From an uncultured Oscillospiraceae bacterium (lineage in GTDB: Bacteria; Bacillota; Clostridia; Oscillospirales; Oscillospiraceae), in contig CAJUPW010000009.1 of the NCBI GenBank assembly GCA_910588635.1, positions 32,196 to 87,076 of the forward strand: a stretch of DNA of 54,881 bases, written 5' to 3'. This document shows positions 49,109-54,881 of this stretch, in pieces. The notes under the pieces are model-generated. The model ran no database searches, was not told the origin of the DNA, and saw only the letters and a program-made list of their open reading frames with translations. Both the position numbers and the translations under genes were made by a program. Positions within the stretch are counted from its first letter, which is position 1; each line of letters starts with the position of its first letter.

Positions 49109-50488
49109 TTATTTGATTTCCGGCAGGCTGGCGGCGGCCATGGACTGGCCTACCCGGCGGAATTTCTCGTCGGGCAGCTCGGGGACCATCTTACCGGCAG
49201 CCTCGGGATACTCGTCGGCCAGCACCTTTTTTGCAGTGTCCAGAATCAGGTCGCCCCCCTTGCCGCTCATCACCCGGCCCAGCAGCAGAACGTGGCGGCA
49301 GCCGTACAGCTCGTAGTAGTAGGCCAGGGTGTGGCCCAGGTAGACGCCGATGGACTCATACACCTTGGCGGCCCGGGGGTCGTCCTGGGCCATCAGGGCC
49401 TGGACGGCCTTCAGCTTCTCGGCGGGGGAGGCGCTCTCGTCCAGCTCAATGCCCGCTCGGGGGGCCAGCTTGATGACGCCGTCCTGAGAGAAGTATTTCA
49501 CGCCGCAGCCGATGTCGCCGCTCCACTCGTCCCGCATGGCGTCGGGCTGGGCGTCCACGGGGACGAAGGCCAGCTCGTTGAGCCAGCCGGTGATCCGGCC
49601 CTCCTCGTCCACATAGCCCACCGCCTCGCTGGTACCCATGGCGATGCCCAGCACACTGTTGTCGTTCAGGCTCATAGCTCCGGCCAGGGCGGACACGTCG
49701 CCGTCGTTGATGACGCAGTAGGGCACGTCGCCGAAGGTGTCCCGGATGGCGCGGATATAGATGTCCTTGACCTTTTTGTCATAGAGCTCCTTGGGGACCT
49801 TCAAAAACAGAGAGGCGTTCATGGTCCGGTTGTTGATGAACACGCCGGCGGAGGAGACGCCCACCGCGTCCACCCGGGGCATGTGCTCCGCGGCGGACTT
49901 CAGGGCGGCCACAATGCCGTCGTAGTGGTAATCGGGGTCGGAATTGATCTTGGGGAACCAGACCACCTCCTCAGAGTAGACGGTCTCCCCATCGACGACG
50001 GCGGACACCTTCCGGTCGGAGCCGCCGGCGTCAAAGCCGATGCGGCAGCCCCCCAGGTGGCCGCCGATGGCCTTGGGGGCGTCCTTGGCTTCGGGAATTT
50101 CGTCCACCAGAACGATCTCAAAGGGGTGCTCAAAGACGCTGGCCATGTAGTCCCAGTCAAACTCCTGCTGGCCGCCGGCGCAGTAGACCGTCTTCAGATA
50201 CTCGTAAGTCCCCTCGTCGCCGCTGACATAGACCTTGAAGCCGCCTTTCATCCACAGGATGGTCTTGACAATGCGTTCGATATAGTAGTGGTCCGCCTGA
50301 GCCATCTCAGGCGTGCCGTGAATAAAGGTATGGCAGGAGGCCATCTGGCCGTCCGCCCGCTCCACGGCAATCCCCACCGGCTTTTTCGCGTCCGCCAGAA
50401 AAGCGTGGTTAAAGCGCATCAGGGGCATGAATTCCGGGTCCAGAATGGGGATATGTTTCAGCTCCACGCTGACGCCAAATCTGTTCAT
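49109..50488 (-). CDS. ROK-like amino-sugar kinase
   Basis: The 459-residue protein has an N-terminal ~140-residue extension of unknown role, then an ASKHA sugar kinase core. The core shows the phosphate-1 loop GFDAGGSDRKVSAVV, an adenosine loop GVSSAGVF, the catalytic Asp in CVINDGDVSALAGAMS and GIAMGTSEAVGYVDEEGRI. It lacks the canonical ROK zinc Cys cluster in the part I can see. As first gene of an operon with the AGE epimerase it probably phosphorylates GlcNAc or ManNAc. The start at 50488 is two codons after another ATG and follows AAGGAG with proper spacing. Confidence 0.75.
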   Translation of the reverse strand: MNRFGVSVELKHIPILDPEFMPLMRFNHAFLADAKKPVGIAVERADGQMASCHTFIHGTPEMAQADHYYIERIVKTILWMKGGFKVYVSGDEGTYEYLKTVYCAGGQQEFDWDYMASVFEHPFEIVLVDEIPEAKDAPKAIGGHLGGCRIGFDAGGSDRKVSAVVDGETVYSEEVVWFPKINSDPDYHYDGIVAALKSAAEHMPRVDAVGVSSAGVFINNRTMNASLFLKVPKELYDKKVKDIYIRAIRDTFGDVPYCVINDGDVSALAGAMSLNDNSVLGIAMGTSEAVGYVDEEGRITGWLNELAFVPVDAQPDAMRDEWSGDIGCGVKYFSQDGVIKLAPRAGIELDESASPAEKLKAVQALMAQDDPRAAKVYESIGVYLGHTLAYYYELYGCRHVLLLGRVMSGKGGDLILDTAKKVLADEYPEAAGKMVPELPDEKFRRVGQSMAAASLPEIK

Positions 50489-50543
50489 AATCATTCTCCT
50501 TTATCCTGTCGAATTTGTGTATGTGGGAGACTGCCGCAGGATG

Positions 50544-50572
50544 ATTGTATCATAGACTTGTGCAATATGCAA
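50544..50572 (-). promoter_or_regulatory. Sigma-A promoter of the kinase-epimerase-regulator operon
   Basis: On the minus strand TTGCAT and TACAAT are 17 bases apart, about 55 bases upstream of the kinase start. Confidence 0.65.
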
Positions 50573-50610
50573 TCCCCCTCCCCCAGTTCTTCCTGTCCGG
50601 TCGGCAAAAC

Positions 50611-50642
50611 AAAAGACATCTCCGGTGGGGAGACGTCTTTTT
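50611..50642 (-). terminator. Terminator of the 37-aa ORF
   Basis: AAAAGACATCTCC pairs with GGGGAGACGTCTTTT and is followed on the minus strand by TTTTGTTTTG. It supports a real transcript for the short gene upstream. Confidence 0.75.
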
Positions 50643-50754
50643 ATCGGTCGCTGGCCAGCCAGCTCTCATCCTGAAAAATCAGATCGTCCAGATCGGGGCT
50701 GCCCGGCGTGGGGCAGTCCGGGGGCCCCTGCGGCGCGGCCTTGCTGCTGCTCAT
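50641..50754 (-). CDS. Small acidic Pro-rich protein, 37 aa
   Basis: The ATG at 50752-50754 follows GGGAGGAAC, and the TAA overlaps the terminator. The product begins MSSSKAAPQGPPDCPTPGSP and ends DLDDLIFQDESWLASDR. The first half is Ser/Pro-rich and disordered, the second acidic and amphipathic. Ribosome site, stop and terminator together make it likely to be expressed. No family is recognised. It lies alone between the kinase operon and the oxidase gene. Confidence 0.55.
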   Translation of the reverse strand: MSSSKAAPQGPPDCPTPGSPDLDDLIFQDESWLASDR

Positions 50755-50902
50755 TTTTGTTCCTCCCTTGCACGGATTTTTGATGTACATATCAGTATAT
50801 GCGCCGAATCATATAATATGTGTACGTTTGCGTGCAACTTTATGCCGGCCCGGAGGAGGACGTTTCCTTGACAAAGGGCGGAAGAATTGCTGCGGCAAAA
50901 AT

Positions 50903-50930
50903 AAAAAAGGCGGGAATTACCCCCGCCTTT
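50903..50930 (-). terminator. Terminator of the oxidase gene
   Basis: AAAGGCGGG and CCCGCCTTT pair, followed on the minus strand by TTTATTTTT. Confidence 0.85.
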
Positions 50931-50935
50931 CCGCG

Positions 50936-51949
50936 TTAAAAAATCATGTCTCTGGAAATCTCCGCCAGGGAGTGCACGCCGCACATGGCCATGGTGTCGG
51001 CCAGCTCCGCCTTGATCTTGTCGGTGAGCACCTTGACCCCCTCGGCTCCGCCGCCGTAGACGGCGGTGACATAGGGCCGGGCCAGGATACAGGCGTCGGC
51101 CCCCAGAGCCAGAGCCTTGCACACGTCCACGCCGGAGCGGATACCGCCGTCCACCATCACCACCATCCGGCCCTTGACGGCCTCGGCGATGGCGGGGAGG
51201 ACCTCGGCGGTGGCGGGGACGCCGTCCTGGACCCGTCCGCCGTGGTTGGACACCACAATGCCCGCCGCTCCCGCCTCCAGGGCCTTTTTCGCCCCCCGGA
51301 CGGTCATCACGCCCTTGAGGATGAAGGGCACCTTGGCGTACTCGATGACCTCCCGCAGCTCGGCCACCGTCTTGGAGCCGGCGGGAGGATTCAGCCCCTT
51401 GAGGAAGGGCAGGCCAGCGGCGTCGATATCCATAGCGAACATCTGCGCGCCGGAGGCCTTGGCCTGATCCAGCTTTGCGAAGAGGGTGTCCCGGTCCCAG
51501 GGCTTCACTGTGGGGATGCCCTTGCCGCCGTTTTCACCGATGGCCTTGGCCGCCGCAGCAAAGACGGCAGGGTTGGTGCCGTCGCCGGTGAAGGCGGCAA
51601 TGCCGGCCTGGACGCAGGCGGGCACCAGAATCTCATTGTACCCCTGGTCGGTGAGCTTGTCGCCGTAGTGGAGCTTTACCGCCCCCACCGGGCCGGCAAA
51701 GACGGGCAGGTCGTAGGTCTGGCCGAAGAGCGTGAAGCGGGTGTCCACCGGGCCGTTGGCGCAGATGGTGTCCATGTTCAGAAAGATATCCTGCCAGGCG
51801 TCGTAATTTCGGGCGGCAACGGTCCCCGTCCCCTTGGAGCCGGGGCCGGGCATGGTGTTTTTGCAGGCCCGGCCGTTGCACACAGGGCACGCCCTGCAGT
51901 AAGGCCCGCTGCACTCACGGGCGGCCGCTAAAATTTCCTGATAGGTCAT
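50936..51949 (-). CDS. FMN-dependent alpha-hydroxy-acid oxidase/dehydrogenase
   Basis: The 337-residue TIM-barrel flavoprotein carries the family blocks: a substrate-side Lys in ILKGVMTVRGA, the active-site SNHGGRVQDG with catalytic His and Arg, and the FMN phosphate-binding DGGIRSGVDVCKALALGADA. Family members oxidise lactate, glycolate or similar 2-hydroxy acids; the substrate is unknown. Unusually, the N-terminus has five Cys in SGPYCRACPVCNGRACKN plus one just before it, which could bind a metal or Fe-S cluster. The ATG at 51949 follows AAGGAGGGG; an upstream extension to 52114 would overlap the divergent gene and is rejected. Confidence 0.88.
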   Translation of the reverse strand: MTYQEILAAARECSGPYCRACPVCNGRACKNTMPGPGSKGTGTVAARNYDAWQDIFLNMDTICANGPVDTRFTLFGQTYDLPVFAGPVGAVKLHYGDKLTDQGYNEILVPACVQAGIAAFTGDGTNPAVFAAAAKAIGENGGKGIPTVKPWDRDTLFAKLDQAKASGAQMFAMDIDAAGLPFLKGLNPPAGSKTVAELREVIEYAKVPFILKGVMTVRGAKKALEAGAAGIVVSNHGGRVQDGVPATAEVLPAIAEAVKGRMVVMVDGGIRSGVDVCKALALGADACILARPYVTAVYGGGAEGVKVLTDKIKAELADTMAMCGVHSLAEISRDMIF

Positions 51950-52103
51950 AGGTTCTCCCCTCCTTGTTTTTCTGCTTCCATCATACCGTTGGACAGCATT
52001 TTCGTCAAGAGAAAAAGGGCGCGGCACGCCCTCAGCTCCAAAGGTGTATGAAAACATACAACTTTCCTTCTTTCCTCCCCAAGGGTGAAAGGAGGCATGC
52101 ACA

Positions 52104-52691
52104 ATGCCAAGCAATCAAACCGCGCATTACGCGCTCAGCCAGTGGGTGAAGTCGGATCAGGTGCGGATGGAGGACTTCAACGCCGACAACGCCAAGCTGG
52201 ACGCCGCCCTCAAGGCGGCGGAGCAACGGTCGGCGGGCCTGGACGCCAAAATTAACACCACGGCGGCCGCGGCGGAGCAGCGGTCGGCGGGCCTGGACGC
52301 CAAAATTAACGCCACGGCGGCGGCGGCGGAGCAGAGGTCGGCCGCAGTGGCGGCCGCGGCGGAAAAGAGGTCTGCCGCCCTGGACGCGGCCAAGGGCAAC
52401 TGCACCATTGAATTTTTCAGCTATGTGGGCCAGGGCCGGTCCGGCATGAACAATCCCACTACCATCACCTTTCGGAAGCCGCCGCTGTTTTTTATCGCGT
52501 TCGGAACCTACTCCATCGGGGTGGGCTCGAAACACAGCAGCAACGTCATCGTTACCGCCAGCGACAATGTCTTTCCGGATCAGGGGTCGTGGCGCGGGAA
52601 CACCATCTCCTTCTACAACAGCGACCCCCGCTGGCAGCTGGACACCGCAGGCGAGACCTTCTATGTGTTCGCTTTCTACACGCCGAATTAG
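52104..52691 (+). CDS. Orphan phage-tail-like protein with 18-residue repeats
   Basis: The 195-residue protein starts MPSNQTAHYALSQWVKSDQV and has the ATG behind AAAGGAGGC. Residues about 35-95 are built from repeats of 18 residues (EQRSAGLDAKINTTAAAA) encoded by near-identical 54-base units, followed by degenerate copies. They should form a trimeric coiled coil. The C-terminal ~100 residues are beta-rich (FFSYVGQGRSGMNNPTTITF, ending ETFYVFAFYTPN) and look like a receptor-binding tip. This layout is that of phage or tailocin tail fibres, yet no other phage gene is near. It may be a remnant, a cargo gene or a domesticated adhesin. Confidence 0.75.
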   Translation: MPSNQTAHYALSQWVKSDQVRMEDFNADNAKLDAALKAAEQRSAGLDAKINTTAAAAEQRSAGLDAKINATAAAAEQRSAAVAAAAEKRSAALDAAKGNCTIEFFSYVGQGRSGMNNPTTITFRKPPLFFIAFGTYSIGVGSKHSSNVIVTASDNVFPDQGSWRGNTISFYNSDPRWQLDTAGETFYVFAFYTPN

Positions 52692-52695
52692 ATGA

Positions 52696-52730
52696 AAAAA
52701 CCTCCCGGGCTTTAAGCCCGGGAGGTTTTT
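52696..52730. terminator. Bidirectional terminator after the tail-like gene
   Basis: AAAAACCTCCCGGGCTT pairs with AAGCCCGGGAGGTTTTT. It ends the plus-strand gene and, through its T run on the minus strand, may help end the surface-protein gene. Confidence 0.9.
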
Positions 52731-52770
52731 GAACCTTAAAGCAGGATAGCTGCCTTAGAGGTGCGTGGTC

Positions 52771-54881
52771 TTAGGCCCACATGTTAGCGGTAGCGCTGCA
52801 CACGTTGTTGCCATCCACGATGGTCAGAGTGACATTGTACTCCTGCCCAAAGCTGTAGCCACCGTAGGCGAAGCTCAACGAGCCTCTAGCCCCGTTAGCC
52901 ACGGCGGAGCCAAGATTGACCACGCCGTTGTACACCGGAGTATTGCCCTTGCGAATCTGAATGGTCGCAACCGCGCCAGCGTTGATGGCAACGCCAGAGG
53001 TGTTGGTGAAGTTCACACCGATGTTGTTCGCAATGCTCAGGCTGTTCAGAGTCAGACGGCCGTTGCTGCCGTAGTCGCCGGTCTGGTTGGTCACGAAGTT
53101 GCGGGCAATCTCGATGACCAGAACCTCGGCCTCGCCGTTGCTGTTGAGGATGCCGTAGACACGACGGGTCACGTTATCGCCAGCAGTGTTGTAGGTCAGG
53201 GCGCTCACGGCGGAGGACAGGTTGCTGTACTCCTCGGTCTCCCAGCCGCCGTTGATCATCAGGTTGGTGTAGATCTTGGCGTTGGGGGCCAGGTGCACGC
53301 CGTACATGTCGGCAGTGGCCTTGTCATTCAGGGTCCGGCCGTTGGCGTACAGCTTCTGAGTGGTAGCCCAGGCCAGGGCGGGGAGGATGGTGTCGCTGCC
53401 GGAGGTGTACACGATCTCCTTGGGCTCGCTGGCCACAACGCCGGAAGCGGGAGCCAGAGCATCCCAGGCCACATCATAAGCGGCGTCAACACGGTCAACC
53501 GCCTTCATGGTGCCGCCAGTGACATAACCGTCGCCGTCATAGCGGAAGGTGTACAGACCCTTGCCGTTGATGAAGCTGCTCAGAGCGCTGTAGCTGCCCT
53601 TCAGGGTCTTGGTGGTCAGGCCGTCTTCCTTGGTGATGACGTCGAACTCCCAGTACCAGTTGCCCTCGCTGTCAGAGCGGATGGCCTCCTGGTTGGGGGT
53701 GCCCTTGGTCAGGTAGACGTAGTTGTCGCTGCCCTGATCCTTGCCGACGACCACGGCGGCCACGATGTGGAAGTTGCTGTCGTAGGCGGCGTAAGCGCCG
53801 TAGGTGTGGGTATTGTTGGTGTTCTCAGCGCCGCCCTGCAAGAACATGTCAATGTCCACGTTGCGGACGCCGGTGACGGTCTTGGTCACGCCGGAGATGC
53901 CGTATCTGAGGCCGCCGGTCTTACCCATCTGCTTGATGTTGTCGACGGGGTCGATAATGATATAGTTGGTGTCGGTGTCGCCGTAGACCCACTGAGTGGT
54001 AGACTTCACCTCGTTGGCAGCGGGCACGCCGGTGTGGTAGTAGCCGGCAGGAATGGTAACGTCGTTACCGGTGGTGCCATAGAGGCCCTGCAGGCCGTTC
54101 CGGGCAGCGGTGATCTCGCCGCCGTGGGTGGTGCCGTTATCCCAAACCTGGTTGGCCAGCTTCAGGGTGTACACATTGCTGCTGTTCACGCTGTAGGTGT
54201 ACCACTTGTTGACGATGACGCCGTTGCCGGCGGCCTTCTCAGCCCACTGATCCTCGTTACCCTTAGAAGTGGCGCCGATGGAGGGATCGCTCTTGCCGGC
54301 GTCCACCTTGATGGTGGCCTGAGTGCCGTCGGCGAAGATGGCGTGGGCGGAGATGGTGGAGTCGTAGATGTTGCTGCCGCTGCGGTCATAGCCGGAGATG
54401 AACACGTAGTTCTTCGCGCCCTCGTAGAGGTCGGCGCCCACAACGTAGCCGTACTTGTCGAAGTACAGGTTGTAGGAGGCGTTCTCCATGTTGATGATGT
54501 CGTACGCGCTCAGGACATGCTCGAAGTCATAGTCATAGGCGGCGGCGAAATCATACTTCTGGCTGCCGGTGTTGACCCAGTCGGCCACCTTCAGGGTGTT
54601 GATCTTCTGGTCCTGAAGGATCTCGGGGGCCTTGATGGACTGCAGCTCGCCGTTGGCGATGGTGACCAGAATGAAGTCGCCTTCCTTCAGGTTGACAACC
54701 TCGGCCACGTCATCTTCCTTGACGTTGGTGTAGGTGGCCACGGTGTTGGTGTTGGTGGGATAGCTGCCCTGACGGACCAGTCTCACCTTGTTGGCCTTGT
54801 CGAAGCCATAGACCTCCAGGTTGGCACGGTCGGTCTTCTCGTTGTAGTCAGAGGTGGTCTTGGCCAGGTAGGTGTTGATGA
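52771..54881 (-). CDS. Large surface protein, C-terminal part (runs off the right edge)
   Basis: The frame stays open to the end of the window, so the N-terminus and signal peptide are missing; about 703 residues are visible. The protein is beta-rich, with many Asn, Thr, Gly, Tyr and Ser and few Cys, typical of S-layer or secreted wall proteins. Parts such as NTYLAKTTSDYNEKTDRANL, EVVNLKEGDFILVTIANGEL and a C-terminal Ig-like end (FGQEYNVTLTIVDGNN) are seen. No SLH repeat lies in the visible part; these are often N-terminal, as in the protein at 17716. An internal GTG at 54786 is not the real start. High codon bias suggests high expression. Confidence 0.8.
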   Translation of the reverse strand, partial: INTYLAKTTSDYNEKTDRANLEVYGFDKANKVRLVRQGSYPTNTNTVATYTNVKEDDVAEVVNLKEGDFILVTIANGELQSIKAPEILQDQKINTLKVADWVNTGSQKYDFAAAYDYDFEHVLSAYDIINMENASYNLYFDKYGYVVGADLYEGAKNYVFISGYDRSGSNIYDSTISAHAIFADGTQATIKVDAGKSDPSIGATSKGNEDQWAEKAAGNGVIVNKWYTYSVNSSNVYTLKLANQVWDNGTTHGGEITAARNGLQGLYGTTGNDVTIPAGYYHTGVPAANEVKSTTQWVYGDTDTNYIIIDPVDNIKQMGKTGGLRYGISGVTKTVTGVRNVDIDMFLQGGAENTNNTHTYGAYAAYDSNFHIVAAVVVGKDQGSDNYVYLTKGTPNQEAIRSDSEGNWYWEFDVITKEDGLTTKTLKGSYSALSSFINGKGLYTFRYDGDGYVTGGTMKAVDRVDAAYDVAWDALAPASGVVASEPKEIVYTSGSDTILPALAWATTQKLYANGRTLNDKATADMYGVHLAPNAKIYTNLMINGGWETEEYSNLSSAVSALTYNTAGDNVTRRVYGILNSNGEAEVLVIEIARNFVTNQTGDYGSNGRLTLNSLSIANNIGVNFTNTSGVAINAGAVATIQIRKGNTPVYNGVVNLGSAVANGARGSLSFAYGGYSFGQEYNVTLTIVDGNNVCSATANMWA

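Noticed and set aside
49292..51931. Long plus-strand frames opposite the kinase and oxidase genes
   Set aside because: Antisense shadows of well-supported minus-strand genes.

Overview
The window looks like a chromosome segment of a Gram-positive, GC-rich gut Clostridium relative, most likely in the Oscillospiraceae (Flavonifractor, Lawsonibacter, Intestinimonas or Oscillibacter type). The reasons are the GC-rich codon use of the core genes, SLH-domain surface proteins, strong GGAGG ribosome sites, sigma-A and sigma-28 promoters, flagellin with FliB, and sialic acid and galactose catabolism. The genus is an inference.

Layout. 1-1237: three small chromosomal genes and the native terminator of a tRNA-Ala gene. 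1238-9311: an AT-rich integrated element of about 8 kb sitting in the 3' end of tRNA-Ala(GGC), bounded by 48-bp direct repeats. It carries an HUH-type rolling-circle replication initiator, a coiled-coil/HTH protein, an SH3 lipoprotein, several unknown genes, an excisionase-like protein and a tyrosine integrase. No capsid, Zot, or conjugation gene is visible. 9340-17666: an accessory island with a XerC/D-like recombinase and a four-part restriction-modification locus: a small HTH protein behind a promoter with two operator-like repeats, a single protein fusing two complete cytosine-C5 methyltransferases, an McrB-like protein with two AAA+ modules, and an McrC-like nuclease. This resembles LlaJI/BsuMI systems but with fused methylases. 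17716-23926 (minus): a MacAB-like exporter operon ending in an SLH surface protein.

24053-29957 (plus): two tandem EamA transporters, a DUF2089 regulator with a membrane protein, a fructokinase-type sugar kinase, HPr and Enzyme I of the PTS. 30034-37347 (plus): a flagellin gene behind a sigma-28 promoter, followed by a sulfotransferase-like protein, an APS-kinase/methyltransferase fusion, a PHP phosphoesterase and FliB, which together look like a flagellin-modification region. 37429-40457 (minus): galK and galT. 40460-50572: sialic acid use. An ABC importer, YhcH anomerase-like protein and NanA lyase form one minus-strand operon; a ROK-like kinase, an N-acylglucosamine 2-epimerase, an RpiR regulator and a YesL-like protein form a second; an SGNH esterase lies between them on the plus strand. 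The predicted route is Neu5Ac to ManNAc to GlcNAc to GlcNAc-6-P. 50611-54881: a very small ORF, an FMN-dependent hydroxy-acid oxidase with a Cys-rich N-terminus, an orphan phage-tail-like protein with 18-residue repeats, and the C-terminal part of a large surface protein that runs off the right edge.

The two strongest candidates for something not well described are the fused-methylase LlaJI-like locus with its repeat-controlled promoter, and the rolling-circle integrative element in tRNA-Ala. The flagellin-linked PAPS/sulfotransferase-like pair is a third.
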